From NCBI GenBank assembly GCA_036382695.1, contig DASVHF010000016.1, positions 1 through 19,952 on the forward strand: 19,952 nt of DNA, read 5' to 3'. The number at the start of each line of letters is the position of its first letter. Within the stretch, counting starts at the first letter, position 1. Below, piece after piece: positions 1 through 6,467 of the stretch. The notes beneath the pieces are model-generated. The model did not search any database and had not been told where the DNA came from. It saw only the letters and a program-made list of their open reading frames with translations. The position numbers and the translations under genes were made by a program. Origin of the DNA: DASVHF01 sp036382695 (GTDB lineage: Bacteria > Patescibacteriota > Microgenomatia > Woykebacterales > RBG-16-39-9b).

Positions 1-631
1 AACTGTCAATTTGTAGAAAAGCGTTGGAACTTTGCTCGTATTTTTCAACCGGAATGCTTGCATTGAGCTTTAAGAAGGCAGGCTCGTTCAGCAGTCTGTT
101 AACAAGGCTTCTATTTTCTGGTTTCGATTTATCTAAATAGCCATAAACTCTGTCAAAAACATCTTCGGCAGAATCATCCCAAAGCCTCACCGAATAGTAT
201 TTATTTTCATCCCTGAAGCCGTAATTGTAATAGTTAGTTGATTCTACATTTACGTATAGGGTAAAGGACTTACCGACATAATCAGCGGTAAGAGTCGCCA
301 ATTGCTTCACGTTGGGACTATTTTGCTTCATAAGGTCTTTTTGTGAAATTGTGCTCGTTGAACTTTCTTGTTGGGCAGTTTGGGTGTCTGGACTATTTTG
401 TGTGGGTTGGCTTGACTCTGAACTTAAACCTGCCAAAAGAAATATAAAAAATAACATAACTAAGGCACTAGAAGCAATTTTCCAGCCTTTACTCCAGTTG
501 GTGTATTTCCAAAAGATCAGCGGTAACAGAATATACGGAACAAGGATTATCCCGAGAATTCCCCACCAGGTTTTGTACCATTTTCTGACTACTTCGACTT
601 TAATTGGCTGATCGGTGCTTTTAATTTCCAT
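1..631 (-). CDS. Two-helix membrane protein with Ser/Thr-rich stalk, partial (C-terminus beyond left edge)
   Basis: I read 210 uninterrupted codons from ATG at 629-631 to the window edge; the stop lies outside, so the gene is truncated. The protein begins MEIKSTDQPIKVEVVRKWYK. It has two hydrophobic segments, about residues 24-41 (ILGIILVPYILLPLIF) and 52-69 (IASSALVMLFFIFLLAGL). A Ser/Thr/Gln-rich low-complexity stalk follows (about 70-100), then a soluble domain rich in beta-type residues (GKSFTLYVNVES, YYSVRLWDD, FLKLNASIPVEKY). The strand pattern recalls small OB-fold (tRNA_anti-like) domains of membrane proteins, but this is only an impression. The topology suggests a helical hairpin anchor with the domain on one side of the membrane. 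The start follows a weak GGAAG. It lies 205 bp beyond ftsZ on the same strand and probably has its own promoter. I do not recognise a function. Confidence 0.8.
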   Translation of the reverse strand, partial: MEIKSTDQPIKVEVVRKWYKTWWGILGIILVPYILLPLIFWKYTNWSKGWKIASSALVMLFFIFLLAGLSSESSQPTQNSPDTQTAQQESSTSTISQKDLMKQNSPNVKQLATLTADYVGKSFTLYVNVESTNYYNYGFRDENKYYSVRLWDDSAEDVFDRVYGYLDKSKPENRSLVNRLLNEPAFLKLNASIPVEKYEQSSNAFLQIDS

Positions 632-658
632 TTAACTTCCAGTCCCTGTTATAGCTTT

Positions 659-704
659 ATTATAATATAAATATCCTTAAATGGGATATACCAATTTAGG
701 ATAT
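659..704 (-). promoter_or_regulatory. Candidate -10 box and GGATAT half-sites upstream of the membrane-protein gene
   Basis: On the minus strand a perfect TATAAT (plus 659-664) lies about 28 nt before the ATG at 631. Next to it is an inverted repeat, ATATCC (671-676) and GGATAT (684-689) separated by 7 nt, with a third GGATAT half-site at 699-704. No convincing -35 is present at 17-18 nt. The half-sites overlap where a -35 would sit, so they could be an operator. This is inference from position; the DNA is AT-rich and chance is possible. Confidence 0.25.
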
Positions 705-710
705 ACGATT

Positions 711-734
711 TGAGTAATGGCTAGAGATTACTCA
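711..734. repeat. Perfect 8-bp inverted repeat (hairpin) downstream of ftsZ
   Basis: TGAGTAAT (711-718) and ATTACTCA (727-734) are perfect complements separated by an 8-nt loop. It lies about 100 nt past the ftsZ stop in the only gap of about 200 bp on this side. No T-run follows on either strand, so a classical intrinsic terminator is not supported. It could be a processing hairpin at the end of the division transcript, or an operator. Confidence 0.5.
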
Positions 735-836
735 GATCGTTACCAAAAACTTAATGCTATTGTAGTAATAATGATCGGTCCAAGAGAAAACTTTTACAAA
801 AGATTTCAGGCAAGGGTTAAGAAAAAGTAGTAAGAG

Positions 837-1928
837 CTACCTCTGCCGCATAAAGGCCGGGACGTCGAATTGGTCTTCGCCTTCTCCGCCTTCGACGGCT
901 CCATCGCCTTCTTCGATCGTGGCGACTTCGGGAAGTGATTCTAGGGCTTCTTTGGTTTCAACTGCACGCACCCGGTCTTCGGCAAAACCAGTAGCAATCA
1001 CAGTGATTTTCACTTGATCAACCATATCTTCATCGATCGATGCGCCAAAAATTATGTTTGCATCGGAGTCTGACGCTGAAGAAATGATCTTGGCTGCCTC
1101 ATCCACCTCAAACATAGAAAGATCAGGACCGCCCGTAATATTAAACAGAATACCTTTTGCTCCTTCGATTGAGACCTCAAGCAAAGGCGAAGCAATAGCG
1201 GCTCGGGCAGAAGTAGAGGCGCGATTTTCTCCAGAACCAAATCCAATACCCATCAGGGAACTACCTGCATTTGTCATAATCGTGCGGACATCTGCAAAAT
1301 CAACGTTAATTAGTCCGGGAATGACAATGATGTCAGAAATTCCCTGTACTCCTTGCCCAAGGACCGAATCTGCTACTTTGAAAGCCTCCAGAAGGCTCAT
1401 CTTCTTATCAACCACATCAAGTAGCCTCTGATTTGGGATGACAATCATTGTATCTACTTTATCTTTCAGATCTTCCACACCCTCTTCAGCTACAATCCGC
1501 CTATGGGCACCTTCAAAAGCGAACGGCTTGGTCGCCACAACTACTGTAAGAGCACCGCTCTTCCTGGCGATATCAGCAATGATTGGACCCGCACCTGTCC
1601 CAGTACCACCACCCATACCGGCGGTGATGAACACCATGTCAGCTTCTTTAACCATTTCTTGAAGTTTTTCAGCACTTTCTTCAGCAGCTTTTCGACCAAT
1701 ATCCGGGTCTCCCCCACTTCCCAAACCTTTTGTAAGTTGCTCACCAATTTGGACTTTGGTAGGAGCCTGGGACGTAAGGAGTGCTTGGGCGTCGGTATTT
1801 ACAGCCACGAAATCAACTCCTTGAATCTGTTGGAGAGAAATCATCGAGTTTAGGGCATTAACACCAGCGCCGCCAAGGCCAACAACTTTAATCTTAGCAA
1901 ATCTGCTTACTTCTGGTTTTATTAACAT
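837..1928 (-). CDS. ftsZ: Cell division protein FtsZ
   Basis: Tubulin-like GTPase that polymerises at mid-cell into the Z ring. The protein is 363 aa. It has the N-terminal GTP-binding fold (KVVGLGGAGVNA, about 14-25; VNTD about 43-46), the tubulin signature GGGTGTG at 106-112, and the T7 catalytic loop NVDFADV at 208-214, which inserts into the next subunit. The C-terminal linker is very short and acidic (about residues 320-352). It ends in an intact conserved tail, QFDVPAFMRQR (353-363), the peptide that binds FtsA and other partners. Start ATG follows a GGGCAGG stretch. It lies 78 bp after ftsA and is the last gene of the cluster. Length and motifs are normal; identity is secure. Confidence 0.97.
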   Translation of the reverse strand: MLIKPEVSRFAKIKVVGLGGAGVNALNSMISLQQIQGVDFVAVNTDAQALLTSQAPTKVQIGEQLTKGLGSGGDPDIGRKAAEESAEKLQEMVKEADMVFITAGMGGGTGTGAGPIIADIARKSGALTVVVATKPFAFEGAHRRIVAEEGVEDLKDKVDTMIVIPNQRLLDVVDKKMSLLEAFKVADSVLGQGVQGISDIIVIPGLINVDFADVRTIMTNAGSSLMGIGFGSGENRASTSARAAIASPLLEVSIEGAKGILFNITGGPDLSMFEVDEAAKIISSASDSDANIIFGASIDEDMVDQVKITVIATGFAEDRVRAVETKEALESLPEVATIEEGDGAVEGGEGEDQFDVPAFMRQR

Positions 1929-1965
1929 AGAACCTGCCCTACGAGTAAGATAGAGGTTTAACTAT

Positions 1966-1999
1966 TCAAGAGTACATTAAATAATAATTCTTGTCAATT
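1966..1999 (+). repeat. Possible degenerate remnant of the ~80-bp element in the ftsA-ftsZ gap
   Basis: TCAAGAGTACATTAAATAAT (1966-1985) matches the core of the element at 6309-6388 (reverse strand GCAAGAGTACCTAAATAATT) at 16-17 of 20 positions, and the sequence after it (TTGTCAATTA) recalls the following part of the element. Flanks on the left do not align, so this is at most a fragment and may be chance similarity in AT-rich DNA. It lies in the leader of ftsZ. Confidence 0.25.
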
Positions 2000-2006
2000 A
2001 TGTCTC

Positions 2007-3269
2007 TCACGGTATTAATCCCCGTATCCAACCAGTTAATTTCTTGAGGAAATCAGCTAGGTTTCTACCCCCACCCAACGATATTCTCGCCCTTGGTGCC
2101 GATATCGACATTTTTTCACCAAAGAGAAGCAGCCCGACTGAGTTTGCATAAGCAGGAGATGAAATCTCATCAATTAACCCGCCTACACCTTTAGGTGACG
2201 CTACACGCACTGGCATACGCAGGACTTCTTTACCAACGTTAGGTAAAAGAACTGTTTCGGCCCCACCACCAGTAATTACCAGTCCTGCCGGAAGTAAACC
2301 CGCAAAACCCGCTCTCTTTATCTCCATTCCTATCAAAGTGAAAATCTCTGTCAGTCTTGGTCTTATAATTCCTTCGGTTAAAGTTTTCTTTGATAAGGTA
2401 CCAAGATCCTCAGTTATACCCAATCTCGAGACATCTATTTCACCAGCTTTAGGTTTTTCTTTTTCGTCTTCCTGATTTGACTCCTTACCGCTTAAAGCTA
2501 GTTTGATTTTTTCTGCTGTTTCCAAGGAACTACGCAAACCGATGGCTAGATCATTCGTAATGTTCTTACCGCCTATTGGTATAACGGCCGAATGGGCAAT
2601 AGAACCATCAACAAACAGCGCGACATCAGTCGTCCCACCACCAATATCAACCAAAGCAACTCCAAGTTCCCTCTCTGTATCAGTAAGCGTCGATTCTGCG
2701 CTAGCGATACCTGAAAAAACCAATCCTTCCACATCTACCCCTACTTGTTGAATACATTTAACAAGATTTCGTAGCGAAGTAGTTGCTCCCGTAATGATAT
2801 GCGTTTCAACTTCTAGCCTCACACCCGTCATACCAACAGGATCCTTAACACCCTCTTGCGAATCGACTATATAGTCACGGGGTATAACATGGATGATCTC
2901 TCGAGATGAAGGGGTAGAAATTGCCTGGGCTGCTTCCACTACTCTCCGTACATCTTCATCACTTATTTCATTTTCACCGCCAGCTACCGCCACTACACCT
3001 CTAGAATTAACGCTTGATATATGAACACCGCTGACGCTGACAAAGCAAGACGAAGCACTGACCCCAGCCATCCGCTCAGCTGCTTCCAAACCTTCGGCGA
3101 TTGCACTTACAGCCTCGTCAATATCGACAACCTGACCTTTTCTTATACCTTTAGAAAGAGTAGTAGAAACTCCAATTACTGTTAATTCGCTCTCTGAGGA
3201 AGTTGCGATTACGGTAGCAATCTTTGAGGAACCTATGTCTACACCAACAATAACTTTTTCTCTAGCCAC
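2007..3269 (-). CDS. ftsA: Cell division protein FtsA
   Basis: Actin-like ATPase that tethers FtsZ filaments to the membrane and recruits later divisome proteins. The protein is 420 aa, the usual length. It shows phosphate-1 motif VDIGSSKIA (about 10-18), the FtsA-specific 1C subdomain (about 82-165, VSVSGVHISS to VETHIITG), phosphate-2 motif VDIGGGTTDVALF (about 207-219), and adenosine motif GLVITGGGAETVLL. The C-terminus ADFLKKLTGWIRGLIP is an amphipathic membrane-targeting helix. A Lys/Glu-rich insertion (about 262-285, SGKESNQEDEKEKPK) is unusual and looks like a flexible loop. The start is GTG (3267-3269) with a good AAGAGGG Shine-Dalgarno; an ATG two bases upstream is out of frame. It sits between ftsQ and ftsZ, the classical order. 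Confidence 0.96.
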   Translation of the reverse strand: MAREKVIVGVDIGSSKIATVIATSSESELTVIGVSTTLSKGIRKGQVVDIDEAVSAIAEGLEAAERMAGVSASSCFVSVSGVHISSVNSRGVVAVAGGENEISDEDVRRVVEAAQAISTPSSREIIHVIPRDYIVDSQEGVKDPVGMTGVRLEVETHIITGATTSLRNLVKCIQQVGVDVEGLVFSGIASAESTLTDTERELGVALVDIGGGTTDVALFVDGSIAHSAVIPIGGKNITNDLAIGLRSSLETAEKIKLALSGKESNQEDEKEKPKAGEIDVSRLGITEDLGTLSKKTLTEGIIRPRLTEIFTLIGMEIKRAGFAGLLPAGLVITGGGAETVLLPNVGKEVLRMPVRVASPKGVGGLIDEISSPAYANSVGLLLFGEKMSISAPRARISLGGGRNLADFLKKLTGWIRGLIP

Positions 3270-3331
3270 ATGACCCTCTTTTCAGAAATTTTCACAAACA
3301 ATCTAATTACTAAACCCACCACGTCTTACTT

Positions 3332-3355
3332 AGAAACAAGCACGCAACGTAATCT
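3332..3355 (+). repeat. Degenerate copy of the 49-bp two-hairpin unit at the ftsQ end
   Basis: AGAAACAAGC at 3332-3341 and GTAATCT at 3349-3355 match the intact unit at 5024-5072 (20 of 24 positions over AGAAACAAGC...GTAATCT). The copy ends on the ftsQ stop codon (TAG, plus 3354-3356). The long stem of the intact unit is not preserved here, so this is a remnant at best. It lies in the ftsQ-ftsA gap. Confidence 0.35.
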
Positions 3356-3830
3356 ATTGACTATAACGAACTACTAGCTTATCAAATCTAAAATCAACGT
3401 GAGACACCGTCTTCTTTTCTATTTTAGCTTTGGTAAGGAGGGTTTGTAAAGTCCTGCTCTGAGACTCTAAATTTTTATCTTTGGAAATAATCACTACAAC
3501 ACCCTCGCTACTTTTAATTTGGAAATTACCCTCCGAAGTCTCTTCAAGTGAAGTAATGTTTAAAATTTTTTCATCTATCGTTTCTTTGATCCGTTCTTCA
3601 AACGTAGCCTCCCTAGATGTGTTTAAGACTGGTTTTTTCAAACTAACCACTTCTTTTAATTTTTCAAACATCCCTTGCCAAGAAACCTTATTCCATCTAA
3701 CCAAACTAAACGATGTCCCGATTATTACAACCACCACAAGTAGCAACTCGATCGCTACCCGCACTCTAGCTGTTTTTTTATGAACCCTCTCCGCAACGAA
3801 AACCTTCTTGGGCTGCTTTTTGAACTTCAT
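3354..3830 (-). CDS. ftsQ: FtsQ/DivIB-like division protein lacking the POTRA domain
   Basis: Probable FtsQ, a bitopic protein of the FtsQ-FtsB-FtsL subcomplex that controls septal synthesis. Assignment rests on three features: its place between murG and ftsA; a basic N-terminal tail followed by one transmembrane helix (about 26-45, AIELLLVVVVIIGTSFSL); and a C-terminal strand segment TVSHVDFRFDKLVVRYSQ that matches the end of the FtsQ beta domain (typically ...IDLRFxNxVVVR). At 158 aa it is far shorter than usual (about 230-280 aa). The roughly 70-residue POTRA domain that should follow the helix is absent, leaving a linker (46-75) and a minimal beta domain. The ATG overlaps the murG stop as TAATG, implying translational coupling. 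A different short bitopic divisome protein is possible but less likely. Confidence 0.72.
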   Translation of the reverse strand: MKFKKQPKKVFVAERVHKKTARVRVAIELLLVVVVIIGTSFSLVRWNKVSWQGMFEKLKEVVSLKKPVLNTSREATFEERIKETIDEKILNITSLEETSEGNFQIKSSEGVVVIISKDKNLESQSRTLQTLLTKAKIEKKTVSHVDFRFDKLVVRYSQ

Positions 3831-4933
3831 TATTTCTCAGTTACCAATTTTAAGGCTTGATCTACAAAGACCCTGGCTGCATAAGGGTTAACTAATTTCT
3901 TAGCTTTTTTAGCCTTTTCCTTATAAGTATCCAACCGAATTATCATTGCGTTAATAGCTGCCTGAAGCCTTTTTGGCGTTAATCGCTCTTGTGTCAGAAC
4001 CAAAGCGCAACCAACATTTTGCAGTATCTGGGCATTTTTCTCCTGCTCTTTTGATCCTGCCCACGGAAGAGGGATTAGCAGAGCCGGTAAACCTAAAGCT
4101 GCGATTTCGCTCACAGTATTGGCACCACTTCTACCAACAACTAAAGAAGCGCGTGAGTACACTTGGGCCAACTCAGCACTGTTTAACCACTTCACAGCTT
4201 GATAGCGTTTTTGTAGCTTAAGTGGAAGTTGCGAAACCCTTGCAGTCAACATCTCCCAGTCACGAAACTTCTCTCCTCCCCCTGTCTGATGGATCACTTC
4301 GTACTTCCCCAATAACTGCTCAATTATTTCTAAAACTGATTCGTTGATTGAGTGTGCGCCTTGATTACCTCCAGTTATAAAGATTACCGGGCGGAATGTA
4401 CGCTTCTTTTTGATATCTAATATTTCGTTTCTGATCGGAATCCCGGTGACAACGCTTTTTTCACTTGGGAAAAATTCAAGCGAGTCAGACCAAGACAAAG
4501 CAATTTTTTTGGCGAAACGGGAGATTATTCGATTTGCCAAGCCGCCTTTGACTGTCTGTTCATGGGTTATGGAAGGGATACCCAAGACCCACGCAGCCAA
4601 AACCACCGGCAGGGCAACATAACTACCAAATGAAATTACTAAATCAGGCTTCTCTTGACTCAAAATTAATAAAGAGGCAGCCACCCCAATAGGAGCCCGG
4701 AGCAGACTTGGGATTGTGTAGCGAGTGAACTTTCTTTGTAATCTACCAACCGGTATCGAATAAAACTTTATTCCAACGCTCGGGATTATTGTGCTTTCTG
4801 CACTTGGTGTCTTCTCGCCTTCCGCGGCTTTTGACCGACCAATAAAAAAAATCTCGTTTATATTCCGCTTTTTTAGCTCACTAATCACCGCGAGAGCTGG
4901 TGTAAGATGCCCCCCGCAAATAGCAATCTTCAT
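3830..4933 (-). CDS. murG: UDP-GlcNAc--lipid I N-acetylglucosaminyltransferase MurG
   Basis: GT-B glycosyltransferase that adds GlcNAc to lipid I to give lipid II on the inner membrane face. It is 367 aa. It starts MKIAICGGHLTPALAVI: the usual GGTGGH loop is reduced to GGH, while the His is kept. Further motifs are SFGSYVALPVVLAA (about 103-116), THEQTVKGGLANR (about 123-135), GNQGAHSINESV (about 188-199, donor loop) and the UDP-GlcNAc site GRSGANTVSEIAALGLPALLIP (about 267-288). It precedes ftsQ with a 1-nt overlap. The start codon and next three codons lie inside the 80-bp element at 4921-5000, and no clear Shine-Dalgarno is visible; but the start matches where MurG proteins begin (beta strand 1), so it is probably right. 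Confidence 0.94.
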   Translation of the reverse strand: MKIAICGGHLTPALAVISELKKRNINEIFFIGRSKAAEGEKTPSAESTIIPSVGIKFYSIPVGRLQRKFTRYTIPSLLRAPIGVAASLLILSQEKPDLVISFGSYVALPVVLAAWVLGIPSITHEQTVKGGLANRIISRFAKKIALSWSDSLEFFPSEKSVVTGIPIRNEILDIKKKRTFRPVIFITGGNQGAHSINESVLEIIEQLLGKYEVIHQTGGGEKFRDWEMLTARVSQLPLKLQKRYQAVKWLNSAELAQVYSRASLVVGRSGANTVSEIAALGLPALLIPLPWAGSKEQEKNAQILQNVGCALVLTQERLTPKRLQAAINAMIIRLDTYKEKAKKAKKLVNPYAARVFVDQALKLVTEK

Positions 4934-5000
4934 AACTTCAAAATTTCACTCCGTTTAATTTTTCAGGTATTCTCGATTGCTGCAACCACTTCGTGGATTA
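4921..5000 (-). repeat. ~80-bp interspersed element, copy 1 (contains the murG start codon)
   Basis: It is 80 bp, the same length as copy 2 (6309-6388), and in the same orientation. The first 30 positions match copy 2 at 23 of 30 without gaps, and the second half aligns with a 1-2 nt shift (TCAGGTATTCTCGATTGCTG against TTAGGTACTCTTGCATGCTG). Its right part on the minus strand, TAATCCACGAAGTGGTTGCA, matches copies 3 (15481) and 4 (19725), and contains a small CCAC-GAA-GTGG hairpin. The first 13 bp are the beginning of the murG coding sequence. A 13-bp direct repeat, AGCAATCTTCATA, occurs at 4922-4934 and 5001-5013, immediately flanking the rest of the element. Confidence 0.7.
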
Positions 5001-5023
5001 AGCAATCTTCATATTAAGAGTTG

Positions 5024-5072
5024 ATTATATCTCGCTAGAGAAACAAGCGCGAGATGTAATCTTGCGATTATA
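5024..5072 (-). repeat. 49-bp two-hairpin unit, intact copy (murG leader)
   Basis: On the minus strand this reads as two potential RNA hairpins in a row: TAATC-GCAA-GATTA (5-bp stem with a GNRA-type tetraloop) and ATCTCGC...GCGAGAT (perfect 7-bp stem, 13-nt loop). The two halves recur in the ftsW-NUDIX gap: 5024-5046 is identical to 6286-6308, and 5048-5070 to 6389-6411. A degenerate relative is at 3332-3355. The unit ends on TATAAT (minus strand), used in the promoter proposed next. Confidence 0.75.
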
Positions 5073-5096
5073 CCCCACCATTTTACCACCCTTCAA
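5067..5096 (-). promoter_or_regulatory. Candidate sigma70-type promoter for murG-ftsQ-ftsA-ftsZ
   Basis: On the minus strand TTGAAG (plus 5091-5096) and TATAAT (5067-5072) are separated by 18 nt, a good match to the vegetative consensus. Transcription would start near 5060, giving a leader of about 125 nt that includes the rest of the two-hairpin unit and the 80-bp element before the murG ATG at 4933. The -10 box is part of the repeat unit. It lies just beyond the ftsW stop, where a separate division-gene promoter would make sense. Not tested. Confidence 0.45.
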
Positions 5097-5108
5097 GTTA
5101 AGTGGATT

Positions 5109-6209
5109 TTATTTCCCCGTTCGTACTTTGGTATAACGTGATATATTCAGCAGTATAGCTACTGCCAGCAGAACTGAGACTAATGAACTACCACCGTAGG
5201 AAATAAAAGGCAGTGGTACACCTGTCAAAGGCAGGACAGCAGCTAAACCAGCAATATTAATCAGGCTCTGAATACCAATCCAAGTCGTTGCGCCGGCCGC
5301 AACAAGATACGAAAATTTATCTGGAGCGTTCGTGGCAATTTTAAAACCTCGATAAATTATTAAAAGGAAAGCGGCAATAAAAACTACTGCACCGATAAAC
5401 CCGAGTTCATTGCCAATCACAGCGAAGATAGAGTCTGTCGTAACCTCTGGTATAAAGCCATATTTTTGCCGGGATTCACCCAACCCTACCCCAACCAGTC
5501 CGCCAGAACCAAGGGCAATCAAAGTCTGGTTGATGTGATAGGTGATACCACCTGGGTCAATATCTGGATTAAGAAAAGCTAGTAGCCGGGCTTTTCTGTG
5601 AGGAGAAGTAATAATATAAACTGAAGCTGCAGCTGATATTATTGGCACTGAGGCTAAAATATGCCAGATAGCACCCCCGGCCACAAAGTACATACTTAGC
5701 CCAATAATCGTTATTACTATTGTCGTACCCATATCGTTTTGAGCAAGAACTATCACTGCAAGGACGGCTGTAATAATCAAAAAAGGAGTCAGTCTGACTT
5801 TTTTTGAAAAAATAGCAGCTAAATAAACTACGTAAGCGAGCTTGGCAAACTCCGCTGGTTGTATACCCACCGGACCAAATCGGAGCCATCTTTGGGCACC
5901 GTATACTTCTGCTCCGAAACCCGGTATAAACACCGCCAGTAGCAAAATCGTGGCTAGTATTATTGTCAATGGGGAAATTTTCTGCCAAAAAGTATAAGGA
6001 ATTCTAAAGACGATAAGACCTAGCGCGACACCCACAACCACCCAAATAACCTGAAATCTAATTAGATGCAGCGGATCGCCAAAATCACGCAAACTAGTCA
6101 CCGGCGAGGCATTATAAACCATCAAAAGACCAAAGAGTAAAAGGGTAATTACTGTCCCTAGGAGAATAAAATCGGGTCGGTGAATTTGAGTCTTAACTGG
6201 GTTGACCAT
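5109..6209 (-). CDS. ftsW: SEDS-family peptidoglycan polymerase FtsW (or RodA-like)
   Basis: Polytopic SEDS glycosyltransferase that polymerises lipid II at the septum together with a class B PBP. It is 366 aa with about 9-10 hydrophobic segments; the first is at about 14-32. Signatures are GAQRWLRFGPVGIQPAEFAK (104-123), QNDMGTT (157-163, in place of the common QPDLGT), GGLVGVGLGESRQKYGFIPE (236-255), catalytic Asp in TTDSIFAVIGNELG (Asp259), and PLPFISYGGSSLVS (332-345). Its place before murG favours FtsW over RodA. Start ATG 6207-6209 has no Shine-Dalgarno, and an in-frame TAA at 6237-6239 (plus TTA) leaves no better upstream start. No PBP partner is encoded nearby. Confidence 0.92.
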   Translation of the reverse strand: MVNPVKTQIHRPDFILLGTVITLLLFGLLMVYNASPVTSLRDFGDPLHLIRFQVIWVVVGVALGLIVFRIPYTFWQKISPLTIILATILLLAVFIPGFGAEVYGAQRWLRFGPVGIQPAEFAKLAYVVYLAAIFSKKVRLTPFLIITAVLAVIVLAQNDMGTTIVITIIGLSMYFVAGGAIWHILASVPIISAAASVYIITSPHRKARLLAFLNPDIDPGGITYHINQTLIALGSGGLVGVGLGESRQKYGFIPEVTTDSIFAVIGNELGFIGAVVFIAAFLLIIYRGFKIATNAPDKFSYLVAAGATTWIGIQSLINIAGLAAVLPLTGVPLPFISYGGSSLVSVLLAVAILLNISRYTKVRTGK

Positions 6210-6223
6210 GGCACGTTTTGTGT

Positions 6224-6252
6224 GCCTACCCCAAGTTTACCGAGGGGTGGGC
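6224..6252. repeat. 9-bp GC-rich inverted repeat in the ftsW leader
   Basis: GCCTACCCC (6224-6232) pairs with GGGGTGGGC (6244-6252) with one G-T wobble; the loop is 11 nt. It lies 15-43 nt upstream of the ftsW ATG. Directly between it and the ATG is another small repeat, GGCAC (6210-6214) with GTGCC (6222-6226). No T-run follows, so a terminator is not supported; a leader hairpin affecting ftsW translation is possible. Confidence 0.4.
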
Positions 6253-6285
6253 AGGCTTGTAACTTGCTGCTTAATATCACTATCA

Positions 6286-6448
6286 ATTATATCTCGCTAG
6301 AGAAACAATAGCCAGCTTCGTAACTAAATAATTTCGCTAATTACTCAATTATTTAGGTACTCTTGCATGCTGCGTCGCTACGCTCCTACGCGAGATGTAA
6401 TCTTGCGATTAGATCTTGCTAACCGCAAGATGTAATCTTGCGATTATA
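6286..6448 (-). repeat. 49-bp two-hairpin unit, interrupted copy plus extra half unit
   Basis: The left half 6286-6308 is identical to 5024-5046 and the right half 6389-6411 is identical to 5048-5070, but they are separated by an 80-bp element where the intact copy has one G. A further half unit at 6424-6448 (CGCAAGATGTAATCTTGCG...) differs by one base from 5048-5072. The run ATCTTGC (6413-6419), GCAAGAT (6425-6431), ATCTTGC (6434-6440) forms alternating inverted repeats, including the perfect 8-bp palindrome CGCAAGAT-GTA-ATCTTGCG at 6424-6442. The last half unit again ends on a minus-strand TATAAT (6443-6448), here without a good -35. Confidence 0.7.
6309..6388 (-). repeat. ~80-bp interspersed element, copy 2 (inserted in the two-hairpin unit)
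   Basis: 80 bp with ends TAG...CTA and imperfect terminal inversion (TAGCCAGCTTCGTA against TAGGAGCGTA). Inside is a longer palindrome: TAAATAATT (reverse strand) pairs with AATTATTTA around a loop that contains GAGTAATTAGCG. It interrupts the unit described at 6286-6448 exactly in the loop of that unit's long hairpin, leaving both stem arms intact. No clear target-site duplication is visible. Confidence 0.72.
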
Positions 6449-6467
6449 CTATGAGGATCATAAAAAT

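Noticed and set aside
710..730. TTGAGTAAT shared with the 80-bp element as a further copy downstream of ftsZ
   Set aside because: Only 9-10 bases match and the rest does not align; expected by chance in AT-rich DNA.
6210..6226. GGCAC/GTGCC palindrome next to the ftsW ATG as a specific operator
   Set aside because: Only 5 bp per arm; too short to claim as a site by itself.
6309..6388. Target-site duplication around the inserted 80-bp element
   Set aside because: No direct repeat longer than 2-3 bp flanks the insert (AACAA on one side, CGCG on the other), so classical DDE transposition is not supported.
4921..6448. CRISPR-like array
   Set aside because: The repeats are few, differ in orientation, diverge from each other and are not regularly spaced by unique spacers.
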